46,577 nt of DNA from Chlorobiota bacterium (GTDB lineage: Bacteria; Bacteroidota; Bacteroidia; Bacteroidales; F082), in the NCBI GenBank assembly GCA_030596395.1, contig JAUVKF010000020.1, positions 1 through 46,577 on the forward strand, in the 5' to 3' direction. Position 1 is the stretch's first letter, and each line of letters starts with the position of its first letter. Under the pieces are notes generated by a model. The model made no database searches. It was not told where the DNA came from and saw only the letters and a program-made list of their open reading frames with translations. The translations under genes were made by a program, and so were the position numbers. Of this stretch, positions 21,594 through 31,201 are shown piece by piece.

Positions 21594-22871
21594 AAAAAGC
21601 CCGGATTACTTAAGTTACTTATACTCTTTATTCTACTAAATAATATATCAACTTATAGCCTAACCGCCCAAAGCCACAAAGTATTCCGCTTCACCGGATT
21701 TGTTGAATATCTGAACAATACCTGGGTGCCTAAGGGCGAAATCTATAAGACCCTTGGCATTGATGATTGGCAAAACCAATCTGGAATTTACAACCGTTTT
21801 AATTTCTGGATAACACCTGTTAAAAATCTTGAGTTTTATGTGGGTATGCGAAACAACTTCGTTTTCGGCCCAACTATTGCCACCTATAACAACATGTTTG
21901 GACTTGCAGGCATAGATTACAATGAGCTGGTCACTTATGATAACGGTTACCTCGATCTGACCTTTAAAATTGCAGATGACAACTCGTACATTCTTTACAC
22001 AAACTTCGACAGGGCCAGTTTAAAATGGACATTAGATAAGTTTGAACTAACGGTTGGTCGGCAACGAATCAACTGGGGACAAAATTTAATCTGGAACCCA
22101 AATGATATTTTTAATGCATACAATTATTTTGATTTTAATTATGTCGAACGTCCGGGTAGTGATGCAGTTCTTATGGAATTTTTTACAGGAGGCTTTTCAT
22201 CTATCCAACTTGCTGGAAAACTAGGGTATGTGCAGCTATTAGCTGACGATTCAACCACCCTGGTTAAGGAATTGAAATATACTGCCGCAGCAATGTACCG
22301 ATTCAACCAATGGGACTACGATTTCCAGGTTTTTGGTGGTGTAATGGAAGATGATATAACTGCTGGTTTAGGTTGGGCAGGATCCATTGCCGGTGCAGGA
22401 TTTACGGGTGAAGTTTCCTGGTTTCGGGATATGGATAAATTTGCGGACACTTCAGGAGTTTGGATTGCATCAATCGGGGTAAATTATACATTCAAAAACA
22501 GCATTTTTATCAATTTCTCTGGAATTTACAACAGTGTTGGCGAAACCGGTCCGGCCAATGCTGAATTTGGCAACTTACTGGGATCATTTTCATCCATGTT
22601 TTCCAGCAGCCTGAATGTAAAAACCCTGACTCGTTCCCGATTTGATATTTTTGGTCAAATATCTTACCCGGTAACCCCATTGATAAACCTGGACCTGGCT
22701 TCTATTTTTAATCCATACGATAAATCCGTATTTGTCAGGCCATCAGTAAACTTCAGCCTTTCCGATAACATCTCATTAATGGTTGTCGGCCAACTGTTCT
22801 GGGGCGATAGACTAACTGAATTCGGTGACATTGGACAGATGTATTATCTCGATCTGAAATGGTCATTTTGA
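21588..22871 (+). CDS. Predicted outer-membrane beta-barrel protein of the TetR/ABC locus
   Basis: A 427 aa protein from ATG 21588. An earlier in-frame ATG at 21486 would add 34 residues that are merely translated repeat (SNCHSERSEESLV), whereas 21588 gives a clean signal peptide (KKPGLLKLLILFILLNNIST, cut after LTAQ). The mature part is rich in alternating aromatic strands (NRFNFWITPVKNLEFYVGMR; KFELTVGRQRINWGQNLIWN; FEVSWFRD-like segments) and ends in a strand with terminal Phe (YYLDLKWSF), as outer-membrane barrels do. The GRQRINWG motif recalls DUF1302/porin-like partners of LolA-like export systems, but the family is not firmly recognised. It is the likely outer-membrane end of the locus. 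Confidence 0.75.
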   Translation: MTKKPGLLKLLILFILLNNISTYSLTAQSHKVFRFTGFVEYLNNTWVPKGEIYKTLGIDDWQNQSGIYNRFNFWITPVKNLEFYVGMRNNFVFGPTIATYNNMFGLAGIDYNELVTYDNGYLDLTFKIADDNSYILYTNFDRASLKWTLDKFELTVGRQRINWGQNLIWNPNDIFNAYNYFDFNYVERPGSDAVLMEFFTGGFSSIQLAGKLGYVQLLADDSTTLVKELKYTAAAMYRFNQWDYDFQVFGGVMEDDITAGLGWAGSIAGAGFTGEVSWFRDMDKFADTSGVWIASIGVNYTFKNSIFINFSGIYNSVGETGPANAEFGNLLGSFSSMFSSSLNVKTLTRSRFDIFGQISYPVTPLINLDLASIFNPYDKSVFVRPSVNFSLSDNISLMVVGQLFWGDRLTEFGDIGQMYYLDLKWSF

Positions 22872-22897
22872 TCAAATATTCGGCTCGCTTCATTTCA

Positions 22898-22905
22898 TAT
22901 CTTTG
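22898..22905 (+). promoter_or_regulatory. -7 promoter element of the DUF308 gene
   Basis: TATCTTTG matches TAnnTTTG exactly, 21 bases before ATG 22927. Its position rules against the TTG at 22903 as start codon. No well-spaced -33 was seen. Confidence 0.5.
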
Positions 22906-22926
22906 CCGCACAAAATCAAAAAAATC

Positions 22927-23439
22927 ATGAAACTCGGTTATCGAAAAGCACGATCATTTATTTTATTGCTGGCCGGATTGCTGGCAATCGCTCTAAACCA
23001 TACCATGGATGGGTTTTCTGTGGTTTTTGGCATATCCCTAATCATTGCTTCTATCCTCACGCTGGTTTATATTTTTCTGCACTTCGATGAAAACGTCAAC
23101 CAGAAAACAATTATGGAAATGATGTTGGATGGTTTTTCCGGACTGGTAATATTCACTTACCCAACAAGTGACCAGAATTTCCTGTTAATCGTGTTTGCAT
23201 TCTGGATAGTTTTTAATGGAATATTGCTCCTTACAAGTGGTTTAATGAATGAGAAAAATAAACCTTATCTCTGGGTGTATACACTTACCGGAATAATGAT
23301 AATTGTACTCGGTTTTGTAACCATGCATTATGATGCCGCCTACATGGATTCTGTATTGTATTTCTTAGGGTTCTCACTATTAATATATTCAGGAGTAAAC
23401 CTGTATTTATACTTTACCAGGAAAACCGAAATTTATTAA
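22927..23439 (+). CDS. DUF308/HdeD-like small membrane protein
   Basis: A 170 aa protein with six predicted membrane segments in three pairs (for example FILLLAGLLAIAL, VVFGISLIIASILTLVYIFL, LLIVFAFWIVFNGILLLTSG, VYTLTGIMIIVLGFVTM, LYFLGFSLLIYSGVNLYLYF). This fits the DUF308/HdeD group, some members of which are linked to acid resistance, though function here is unknown. ATG 22927 is chosen because the -7 element overlaps the upstream TTG. A separate rpsO promoter follows the gene. Confidence 0.72.
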   Translation: MKLGYRKARSFILLLAGLLAIALNHTMDGFSVVFGISLIIASILTLVYIFLHFDENVNQKTIMEMMLDGFSGLVIFTYPTSDQNFLLIVFAFWIVFNGILLLTSGLMNEKNKPYLWVYTLTGIMIIVLGFVTMHYDAAYMDSVLYFLGFSLLIYSGVNLYLYFTRKTEIY

Positions 23440-23459
23440 ATGAGTTTTGAGTAGAAATG

Positions 23460-23489
23460 TTGTCGGTATTAAACTTTTTTTTATTTTTG
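23460..23489 (+). promoter_or_regulatory. Promoter of rpsO
   Basis: TTG (23460-23462), a 19-base spacer and TATTTTTG (23482-23489) form a full Bacteroidota promoter, 34 bases before the rpsO ATG. Confidence 0.75.
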
Positions 23490-23523
23490 CCGCCCGAAAT
23501 AAGAAGGAGAAAAAGAAAAAAGT

Positions 23524-23793
23524 ATGTATCTGACTACTGAAAAGAAAAACGAAATTTTTGAAAAATATGGTAAAGCAGAATCAGACACTGGTTCAGCCGA
23601 AGGCCAAATAGCATTGTTTACTTACCGTATTAAACACCTCACCGGACACCTTAAGAGCAATAAAAAAGACCTTTTCACTCAGAGGTCATTGATCAGGTTA
23701 GTAGGTAAAAGAAGAAAACTTCTCGATTACCTCAAAGAAAAAGACATCGAGAGGTATCGTATCATAATTAAAACATTGGGCTTAAGAAAATAG
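23524..23793 (+). CDS. rpsO: 30S ribosomal protein S15
   Basis: An 89 aa protein of exact family length. It has [32 protein letters not shown] and [17 protein letters not shown], the S15 signature that binds 16S rRNA helices in the central domain. It has its own promoter and is followed by a terminator, and then by pnp, the conserved rpsO-pnp pairing. Confidence 0.98.
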   Translation: MYLTTEKKNEIFEKYGKAESDTGSAEGQIALFTYRIKHLTGHLKSNKKDLFTQRSLIRLVGKRRKLLDYLKEKDIERYRIIIKTLGLRK

Positions 23794-23815
23794 TCCTAAA
23801 AATATTACCAGGAAG

Positions 23816-23841
23816 AGGCAATTGAGCAATTGCCTTTTTTT
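23816..23841 (+). terminator. Rho-independent terminator after rpsO
   Basis: AGGCAATT and AATTGCCT form an 8-bp stem around a GAGC loop, followed by seven T. It lies 22 bases after the rpsO stop and before pnp, so it could act as an attenuator that sets the rpsO/pnp ratio. Confidence 0.85.
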
Positions 23842-23879
23842 GTGTTTAATTCAACACATTAAATATCTTATTAAATATC

Positions 23880-26033
23880 ATGTCTAAAAATGCAATTACC
23901 AAATCTTTTAATTTAAAAGATGGTAGAGAAATTACAATAGAAACCGGCAAACTGGCCAAACAATCTGATGGCTCTGTCGTAGTAAGAATGGGTAAAACAA
24001 TGCTCCTTGCCACGGTAGTATCTGCTAAAGAAGCACGCGAAGATCTTGACTTCATGCCATTGTCGGTTGACTACAAAGAAAAATATGCTGCTGCCGGAAA
24101 ATTTCCCGGTGGTTTCTTCAAACGTGAAGGACGTCCTTCAGAACACGAAATATTAGCATCAAGGTTGGTGGACCGCGCCTTGCGCCCTTTATTCCCTGAT
24201 GATTATCATGCTGAAACCCAGGTTTTAATCAGTTTAATTTCAGGTGAAAACGGCGTCATGCCTGATGCTTTAGCTGCTTTGGCCGCTTCATCTGCACTTG
24301 CAGTTTCTGATATCCCGTTTAACGGGCCAATTTCAGAAGTACGTGTAGCCAGAATTAATGGTAAGTTTGTCATCAATCCAAATGTTGAAGACCTTGAAAA
24401 TGCTGATCTCGATCTGGTTGTTGCTGCTTCACTGGACAACATCAACATGGTTGAAGGTGAAATGAAAGAAGTTTCTGAAGTTGTGATGCTTGAAGCGATT
24501 AAATTTGCACACGAAGCCATTAAAGTGCAATGCCAGGCTCAACTTGATCTGGCTAAGATGGTAGAAAAAGCAAAAACAAAACGCGAGTATTCTCACGAAA
24601 ACCACGACGAAGACTTGAAAGCCTCTGTAAATGAGGCTACTTATCAGAAATGTTATGATATTGCCCTTTCGGGAAATGCTGACAAGCATGCAAGGATGGA
24701 TGCTTTCTCAGCTGTTCGCGATGAATTCCTTGAAACCCTTACCGAAGAAGAGCGTGAAGAAAAAGAATCACTGGTTAAACGCTATTTCCATGATGTGGAA
24801 AAAGACGCAGTAAGAAATGCAGTTCTCGATGAGCGTACCCGTTTAGACGGAAGGAAACTGGATGAAATCAGGCCTATCTGGACAGAAGTGGATTACCTGC
24901 CTTCAACACATGGTTCAGCCATATTTACCCGCGGTGAAACACAATCGCTTGTAACAGTAACACTTGGCAACAAAATGAATGCACAAACCATTGACGGTGC
25001 TTTAATTGAAGGCAACAATGAATTCATGCTGCATTATAATTTCCCACCTTTCTCTGTTGGTGAAGTAAGAAAATTCATGGGAACAGGAAGAAGGGAAGTC
25101 GGTCATGGAAACCTTGCTGAACGTGCTTTGAAACAAGTTATTCCAAGTGGTGAAGACAATCCTTACACCATCCGTATTGTTTCGGATATCTTAGAATCTA
25201 ACGGATCATCTTCGATGGCTTCAGTTTGTGGTGGAACGCTTGCGCTGATGGATGCAGGTGTTAAAATCAAGAAACCAGTAGCCGGTATTGCCATGGGGTT
25301 AATTTCTGATAGCGAAAGTGGAAAATACGCCGTGCTATCTGATATACTGGGCGATGAAGATCATTTAGGCGATATGGATTTCAAAGTTACAGGAACAAAT
25401 GACGGTATTACCGCTTGCCAGATGGACATTAAAGTTGACGGCCTTTCATACCAGGTGCTTGAAGAAGCATTGGAGCAAGCACGTCAGGGTCGCCTACACA
25501 TTTTAGGTGAAATGGCCAAGACCATTGAGGTGCCAAGAGCAGATTACAAAGATCATGTACCGCGCGTTGAAAAAATGATGATCGATAAAGAATTTATCGG
25601 CGCTGTTATCGGGCCTGGCGGAAAAGTAATCCAGGAGATCCAAAAAGAAACCGGAGCAACCATCATCATTGAGGAAGAAGGAAACTATGGCGTAATTGAC
25701 ATCATGTCGAGCGACAAAGAATCAATTGAAAAAGCGAAAGACTGGATCAGGGGTATTGTAGCCATGCCTGAATTAAACGAAGTTTATTTGGGTACTGTAA
25801 AAAGCATTGTTCCATTTGGCGCATTTGTTGAGATTTTACCCGGGAAAGATGGCTTACTCCATATTTCTGAAATAGACTGGAAACGTATTGAAAAAGTGGA
25901 AGATGTGTTGCGCGAAGGCGACAAAATCAAGGTCAAATTGATTGGTATTGACAGCCGTTCGGGTAAACTGAAACTTTCGCGTAAAGTACTTATAGATCGT
26001 CCGAAAAGAAATAATGATCAGGCTGACAACTAA
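23880..26033 (+). CDS. pnp: Polyribonucleotide nucleotidyltransferase (PNPase)
   Basis: A 717 aa protein with the complete PNPase order: RNase PH domain 1 (residues ~10-145, [20 protein letters not shown]), an all-helical linker, RNase PH domain 2 (~310-540, [15 protein letters not shown] and [18 protein letters not shown]), a KH domain with GxxG (IGPGGK, ~575-580) and a C-terminal S1 domain (~637-704, [20 protein letters not shown]). It degrades RNA 3' to 5' using phosphate and can add tails. Located between rpsO and rpoD. Confidence 0.98.
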   Translation: MSKNAITKSFNLKDGREITIETGKLAKQSDGSVVVRMGKTMLLATVVSAKEAREDLDFMPLSVDYKEKYAAAGKFPGGFFKREGRPSEHEILASRLVDRALRPLFPDDYHAETQVLISLISGENGVMPDALAALAASSALAVSDIPFNGPISEVRVARINGKFVINPNVEDLENADLDLVVAASLDNINMVEGEMKEVSEVVMLEAIKFAHEAIKVQCQAQLDLAKMVEKAKTKREYSHENHDEDLKASVNEATYQKCYDIALSGNADKHARMDAFSAVRDEFLETLTEEEREEKESLVKRYFHDVEKDAVRNAVLDERTRLDGRKLDEIRPIWTEVDYLPSTHGSAIFTRGETQSLVTVTLGNKMNAQTIDGALIEGNNEFMLHYNFPPFSVGEVRKFMGTGRREVGHGNLAERALKQVIPSGEDNPYTIRIVSDILESNGSSSMASVCGGTLALMDAGVKIKKPVAGIAMGLISDSESGKYAVLSDILGDEDHLGDMDFKVTGTNDGITACQMDIKVDGLSYQVLEEALEQARQGRLHILGEMAKTIEVPRADYKDHVPRVEKMMIDKEFIGAVIGPGGKVIQEIQKETGATIIIEEEGNYGVIDIMSSDKESIEKAKDWIRGIVAMPELNEVYLGTVKSIVPFGAFVEILPGKDGLLHISEIDWKRIEKVEDVLREGDKIKVKLIGIDSRSGKLKLSRKVLIDRPKRNNDQADN

Positions 26034-26111
26034 ATGTCGTATTTTGTTGTCCGTTTATAGGAAACATTTTTTAATAAATAGTCGTTTAATTAAAAATAGT
26101 AGCAAGCGGTT

Positions 26112-26975
26112 ATGAGACAATTAAAAATCACCAAACAGGTAACCAATCGTGAAACTGCGTCACTTGACAAGTATTTACAGGAGATTGGCAGAGTAGATTT
26201 GATCACAGCGGAAGAAGAAGTAGAATTAGCCCGTAGGATCAAACAGGGAGACCGTATAGCCCTTGAAAAATTAACTAAGGCAAACCTTCGTTTTGTGGTT
26301 TCGGTATCAAAACAGTACCAGAACCAGGGATTAACACTCCCCGACCTTATCAACGAAGGCAACCTTGGATTAATTAAGGCAGCACAACGTTTTGATGAAA
26401 CACGAGGTTTTAAATTTATTTCCTATGCCGTTTGGTGGATCAGGCAATCAATTTTGCAGGCATTGGCTGAGCAATCAAGAATTGTACGGCTTCCTTTGAA
26501 CAAGATTGGTTCGATCAACAAGATCAACAAAGCATCTGCCCGACTGGAACAGGGTTTCGAACGTGAACCCAATGTGAAAGAAATTGCAGGCGAGCTGGAC
26601 ATGACCGAAACGGAAGTAAAAGAGTCGATGCGTAATGCAGGCCGTCATGTTTCGATGGATGCTCCGCTGATTCAGGACGAAGACAATACCATGTACGACG
26701 TTTTGAAAAGTGCTGATGCGCCAACGCCTGAAACCGGTTTGCTGTACGAGTCGCTTCGCAAAGAGATCGACAGGGCCATTTCAACGCTTACACAGCGTGA
26801 AGCAGATGTTGTCCGTTATTATTTTGGCTTAAATGGTGGTCATCCGATGACGCTTGAAGAAATCGGCGAAAAATTTGACCTGACCCGTGAACGCGTGCGC
26901 CAGATCAAAGAAAAAGCCATCCGGCGACTGAAACATACCTCGCGAAGTAAGATTCTAAAAACTTATCTTGGATAA
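26112..26975 (+). CDS. rpoD: Primary sigma factor RpoD (Bacteroidota short form)
   Basis: A 287 aa sigma-70 protein without region 1.1, the usual housekeeping sigma of this phylum. Region 1.2 is [20 protein letters not shown]. Region 2 includes [20 protein letters not shown] and [20 protein letters not shown] (~102-121). Region 4.2 has [20 protein letters not shown]. Sigma factors of this type recognise the TTTG/TAnnTTTG promoters seen throughout the window. A strong terminator follows. Confidence 0.97.
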   Translation: MRQLKITKQVTNRETASLDKYLQEIGRVDLITAEEEVELARRIKQGDRIALEKLTKANLRFVVSVSKQYQNQGLTLPDLINEGNLGLIKAAQRFDETRGFKFISYAVWWIRQSILQALAEQSRIVRLPLNKIGSINKINKASARLEQGFEREPNVKEIAGELDMTETEVKESMRNAGRHVSMDAPLIQDEDNTMYDVLKSADAPTPETGLLYESLRKEIDRAISTLTQREADVVRYYFGLNGGHPMTLEEIGEKFDLTRERVRQIKEKAIRRLKHTSRSKILKTYLG

Positions 26976-26980
26976 AACAT

Positions 26981-27006
26981 AAGCGCTCTCCGGGGCGCTT
27001 TTTTTA
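26981..27006 (+). terminator. Rho-independent terminator after rpoD
   Basis: AAGCGC(T)C pairs with G(G)GCGCTT around TCCG and is followed by a run of T. It lies just after the rpoD stop. Confidence 0.88.
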
Positions 27007-27023
27007 TGCCCATCTATCAGCAC

Positions 27024-27060
27024 CTTCAAGCGAAGCTTGAAGCAGGTTTTTTGTTTTTTT
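27024..27060 (+). terminator. Second hairpin with T-run downstream of rpoD
   Basis: CTTCAAGC-GAA-GCTTGAAG is a perfect 8-bp stem with a 3-base loop; CAGG and two T-runs follow. Lying 20 bases past the first terminator, it may act as a back-up, though the CAGG spacer weakens it. Confidence 0.6.
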
Positions 27061-27134
27061 CTGTTCTACGCACCCACCTTGAAATATTCGATATAAAATC
27101 CTCCATAATCCATCATATCCTCATAACAAATCCC

Positions 27135-27142
27135 TAAATTTG
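27135..27142 (+). promoter_or_regulatory. -7 promoter element of the dipeptidase gene
   Basis: TAAATTTG matches TAnnTTTG, 21 bases before ATG 27164. It overlaps the TTG at 27140, which therefore cannot be the start codon. Confidence 0.5.
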
Positions 27143-27163
27143 CCCTTCCTAAAATCAATCATC

Positions 27164-28627
27164 ATGAACGAACATTTATCAGCACTGGAACCCGCTTCTG
27201 TATGGGCTTATTTTAAAGAAATACTGGACATTCCACGGCCTTCAAAAAAAGAAGAAAAAATTATTACATACCTGAAGGAATTTGGAAAGAATCACGAACT
27301 GGAGACTTTGCAGGATGAGGTAGGTAATATTTTGATCCGCAAACCGGCAACATCGGGCATGGAAAACCGCAAATCGGTCGTCCTGCAAAGCCATGTGGAT
27401 ATGGTTTGTGAAAAGAACTCTGACAAAGTTCATGATTTTGAGAAAGATCCTATCGACACTTTCATCAAAGATGGATGGGTTTACGCAAAGGGCACAACGC
27501 TTGGCGCTGATGACGGTATAGGTATTGCTGCCCAGCTGGCTATTCTTTCTGCTGACAACATCGCTCACGGCCCTATTGAATGTTTGTTCACCATAGACGA
27601 AGAAACCGGCCTTACCGGTGCATTCGGACTAAAACCTAATTTTCTGCAAAGCGAAATTTTACTGAATCTGGATTCGGAGGATGAAGGACAATTGTTTATT
27701 GGTTGTGCAGGAGGCCAGGACACATTGGCATGGTTGCCTTTTGACAAAAAGGAAGTACCAAAGGGTTACATGGCATTTAAGATCATGATATCAGGATTAA
27801 AAGGTGGCCACTCGGGAGATGAAATCAACAAGGGACTGGGTAACGCAAATAAAATGTTGAACAGATTCCTCTGGGAAAGCAGGGAAGAATTAGGGTTAAA
27901 ACTCAGTAGTTTTGATGGTGGGAACCTTAGAAACGCTATTGCACGTGAGGCATTCGCTATCGTAATGATATCGGAAGAAAATGAAGCTGACCTTAATGAA
28001 TTTGTTCAGAATTATCAGGAAATATTCCGGGCAGAATATCACACGACAGAACCGGACCTTTCTTTTGACTTATCTAAAACTGAAATACCTGATTTTATCA
28101 TTGATAATGATTCTGTTGATGAACTGCTAAACGCTATTTATGCCTGTCCTCACGGTGTTATCGCCATGTCACAAGATATTGAAGATTTTGTAGAAACCTC
28201 AACCAACCTGGCATCTGTAAAGATTCACGAAGATGAGATATTGATCACAACCAGCCAGCGTAGTTCAGTAGAATCGGCCAAGATTGATATCTGCAATATG
28301 GTAGCCAGTGTATTTCATCTTGCAGGTGCACGGATTAAACACAGTGATGGTTACCCCGGCTGGGCTCCTGATCCCAATTCAGCTATTGTAGATATTACCG
28401 AAGCTGCTTACAAGCGCCTGTTTAAAACCGACCCCGAGGTACTGGCTATTCATGCCGGACTGGAGTGCGGTTTGATTGGTGACAAATACCCCGGTATGGA
28501 TATGGTTTCTTACGGGCCAACCATTAAAGGAGCACACTCGCCTGATGAACGAATAGAAATTGAAACTGTTGGGAAATTCTGGGATCTGACACTTGATATT
28601 TTATTGAACATTCCTGCTAAAAAGTAG
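27164..28627 (+). CDS. pepD: Aminoacyl-histidine dipeptidase (M20 family, PepD-like)
   Basis: A 487 aa cytosolic metallopeptidase. Family landmarks in order: WAYFKEILDIPRPSKKEEKI at the N-terminus, metal ligand His in SHVDMVCEKN, bridging Asp in GADDGIGIAAQLA, catalytic and metal Glu pair in TIDEETGLTGAFGL, Asp in LNLDSEDEGQLFIG, a lid domain with GLKGGHSGDEIN, and a late His in GAHSPDE. Such enzymes cleave Xaa-His and related dipeptides using two zinc ions. ATG 27164 is chosen from the promoter position. The gene stands alone between terminators and the TonB receptor. Confidence 0.93.
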   Translation: MNEHLSALEPASVWAYFKEILDIPRPSKKEEKIITYLKEFGKNHELETLQDEVGNILIRKPATSGMENRKSVVLQSHVDMVCEKNSDKVHDFEKDPIDTFIKDGWVYAKGTTLGADDGIGIAAQLAILSADNIAHGPIECLFTIDEETGLTGAFGLKPNFLQSEILLNLDSEDEGQLFIGCAGGQDTLAWLPFDKKEVPKGYMAFKIMISGLKGGHSGDEINKGLGNANKMLNRFLWESREELGLKLSSFDGGNLRNAIAREAFAIVMISEENEADLNEFVQNYQEIFRAEYHTTEPDLSFDLSKTEIPDFIIDNDSVDELLNAIYACPHGVIAMSQDIEDFVETSTNLASVKIHEDEILITTSQRSSVESAKIDICNMVASVFHLAGARIKHSDGYPGWAPDPNSAIVDITEAAYKRLFKTDPEVLAIHAGLECGLIGDKYPGMDMVSYGPTIKGAHSPDERIEIETVGKFWDLTLDILLNIPAKK

Positions 28628-28667
28628 CTGTCAATCAATAACTCATTATTAAAACTTACTTTCTTTA

Positions 28668-30929
28668 ATGAAATATCTTTTAATAATTATCATACTCCTC
28701 TTCAGCATATTTGGCCTGGCTCAAAATTCTGTTTCGGGTTACATAACTGATGTACAGGATGATGAACCACTGGTCGGGGTAAATATTTATATCCCTGATC
28801 TGTCAACCGGAACTGTGACTGACACCAATGGATTTTATCAAATAACCAATCTTTCAAGAGGAGAGCATATTTTTCGATTTTCATTTATTGGTTATCAAAC
28901 ACAGTTTAAAACCCTGTTTATTTCACAAGGTGACCTTCAATTAAATATTAGTATGGACATTGAGGTAATACATGGTGAGGAAGTTGTTATTTCAGGAAAC
29001 TTCACCAGCACCCAGCATGACAATACCATCAAAATCAGCACGGTTAGCATTGATCAGATTACCAAATCCGGAAACCCATCATTGATAGGTGCAATTGGCG
29101 ATGTGCCCGGAGTGAGTGTAATTGCTAAAGGTCCGGGAATTGTAACACCGGTTATCCGCGGATTGTCGCTGAGTAACATTCTTTTATTAAGCAATAGCGT
29201 TCCCATGGAAAATTTCCAGTTCTCGGCCAACCATCCCTATCTGGTTGATGAAAATGGCCTTGAATGCGTTGAAATTATCAAAGGACCTGCCTCATTAATT
29301 TATGGCTCGGGTGCAGTTGGTGGGGTTATTAATCTTCTTCCTCAGCCCGTTGCTGAAAAAGATAAAGTAAGCGGTGATGTAAATATGACCTATTTCAGCA
29401 ATACGGTGGGTTTACTTTCCAATCTTGGCTTTAAAGGCAACCACAATGGTTTTGTCTGGGGTGTGAGGGCCGGCATGAACAGCAACAAAGATTACATCCA
29501 AGGAAATGGTGATTTTGTGCCCAATACCCGTTTTAACAGATACAATGTAAAAGGTGATATCGGTCTCATTAAAAAAGCCGGCATCTTCAGGATCTTTTAT
29601 GAATACAGCCATAATAATTTCGGGCTTGCGATATTGCCTGCTTTTCAATTGGTGAAAGAAAACGGCAGGGAAAATGAAGTATGGTACCAAAACCTGACCA
29701 ACCAGCTTATTCATTCACAGAACAAGATTTTTTTGGGCAATATTAAACTCGATATCAACCTGGCTTATCAGAATAATAAACGAAAGTTAATGGGAAACCC
29801 TGCAAGTGATCCGGTTAAAAGGGTTGATATGACCTTGCAAACTTTTTCGTACCGGATTAAATCGCAATATAATTTTAATGAGGAAGCCAAGATTATTTTT
29901 GGGATACAGGGCCAGTACCAGGATAACAAAAACGGTGAAGCACCCGATCATGTTTTACCCGATGCTACCATAAACGATATTTCGGTTTACGGGCTTGCAC
30001 AGTATTCTCTAAACCGGTTCAAATTTGAAGCCGGTTTGCGTTACAGCTACCGCGATATTTTTGTACCAAGGCAGGAAGCAGGCGGCCACAGCCACGATGA
30101 TGATCATGAGGACGAAGAAGAATACATCCAGTTTGACGGACAATACGACAATCTCAGCACCTCAATTGGAACCACCATTACCCTAAACAATCAAAACCTG
30201 ATCCGGTTGAACCTGGCATCAGCATTTCGCAGCCCCAACCTGGCAGAACTCACCCAATTCGGTGTACATGCCAATCGTTTTGAAGAAGGCAACCCCAACC
30301 TGAAAACACAACAAAATATGGAGGCCGACCTGGGCTATCATTTGCATACCAAACATACCACATTAGACCTCTCGGTTTTTTATAACCATGTAAACAATTA
30401 CATATACCTGTCACCAACATCTGATACTACCGATGAAGGCATATTAATTTACCGATACTCGCAAAGCAATGCCAGCTTGTATGGTGGTGAAGCCAGTTTG
30501 CACATCCATCCCCATCCACTCGACTGGCTACATATTAAGTCAACATTTGCGTATGTGATAGGGCAGCAGCGCGATGGAAACTATTTACCCTTTATTCCTG
30601 CGCAAAATCTGAACTTAGAGCTTCGTGTGGAAAAACAACAATGGAAAACTTTCTATCACATCTATTTACAGGGTGGTATTCATTTCGTATTCGACCAAAA
30701 CAAGCCGTCAGTATTTGAAGCCAGCACCGAGGGATACAATTTGTTGAGTATGGGATTTGGATTCGATTTAAAAATCAATCAGCAAATGCTGAATTTCAGT
30801 GTTACAGCAACCAACCTGCTTAATGTTTCCTACTACGATCATTTATCAACATTAAAGGATCTGGGCATTTATAATATGGGAAGGAATATTGCTGTAAACC
30901 TGCGAATTCCTTTCGGCATTATAAATTAA
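28668..30929 (+). CDS. TonB-dependent outer-membrane receptor with His/Asp-rich loop
   Basis: A 753 aa receptor: signal peptide (ending FGLAQ), CarboxypepD_reg-like domain (~20-100, SGYITDVQDDEPLVGVNIYI), plug (~110-220, with VEIIKGPASLIYGSGAVGGV) and a 22-strand-type barrel ending in a Phe-containing strand (AVNLRIPFGIIN). At residues 472-485 a predicted external loop reads GGHSHDDDHEDEEE, a likely metal-binding patch. That loop and the barrel size suggest a metal (zinc, copper or similar) or metal-chelate substrate; this is inference. No SusD partner follows, so it is not a glycan-uptake pair. Confidence 0.92.
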   Translation: MKYLLIIIILLFSIFGLAQNSVSGYITDVQDDEPLVGVNIYIPDLSTGTVTDTNGFYQITNLSRGEHIFRFSFIGYQTQFKTLFISQGDLQLNISMDIEVIHGEEVVISGNFTSTQHDNTIKISTVSIDQITKSGNPSLIGAIGDVPGVSVIAKGPGIVTPVIRGLSLSNILLLSNSVPMENFQFSANHPYLVDENGLECVEIIKGPASLIYGSGAVGGVINLLPQPVAEKDKVSGDVNMTYFSNTVGLLSNLGFKGNHNGFVWGVRAGMNSNKDYIQGNGDFVPNTRFNRYNVKGDIGLIKKAGIFRIFYEYSHNNFGLAILPAFQLVKENGRENEVWYQNLTNQLIHSQNKIFLGNIKLDINLAYQNNKRKLMGNPASDPVKRVDMTLQTFSYRIKSQYNFNEEAKIIFGIQGQYQDNKNGEAPDHVLPDATINDISVYGLAQYSLNRFKFEAGLRYSYRDIFVPRQEAGGHSHDDDHEDEEEYIQFDGQYDNLSTSIGTTITLNNQNLIRLNLASAFRSPNLAELTQFGVHANRFEEGNPNLKTQQNMEADLGYHLHTKHTTLDLSVFYNHVNNYIYLSPTSDTTDEGILIYRYSQSNASLYGGEASLHIHPHPLDWLHIKSTFAYVIGQQRDGNYLPFIPAQNLNLELRVEKQQWKTFYHIYLQGGIHFVFDQNKPSVFEASTEGYNLLSMGFGFDLKINQQMLNFSVTATNLLNVSYYDHLSTLKDLGIYNMGRNIAVNLRIPFGIIN

Positions 30930-31085
30930 CCTAACTCAGTAAATGATGGCGGACTAAAAATTAGCCACTTTCTGCTGGTGACTGGTTACTATTGATTGAG
31001 GGAGGAAACTGATGACTGAAATAATCATTATTGATTCATTACTTCAGGATTGTCACGGCATGCTTCCTCACATGCTTCCATAAAG

Positions 31086-31132
31086 ATGCCTCACCTGCCT
31101 GCTCCGCCAATTGGCGGATTCGGCTAAGGCAT
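31086..31132. repeat. REP-like hairpin with 16-bp perfect palindrome
   Basis: ATGCCT and AGGCAT arms enclose TCCGCCAATTGGCGGA (31103-31118), perfectly self-complementary. It lies in the gap between the TonB receptor and the small barrel gene, in convergent context, followed by a short-word array (ACTGATGACTGTGGACTAAT at ~31168-31187). Confidence 0.75.
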
Positions 31133-31201
31133 GCAATTAAACGGGTTATTTTTGATACTGAAAACTATTGACTGATGACTGTGGACTAATGACTGGCGAA
31201 A

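Noticed and set aside
22903..22926. TTG start for the DUF308 protein
   Set aside because: The codon overlaps the -7 element TATCTTTG; ATG 22927 fits the promoter and family start.
27140..27163. TTG start for the dipeptidase
   Set aside because: It overlaps the -7 element TAAATTTG; ATG 27164 gives the family N-terminus.
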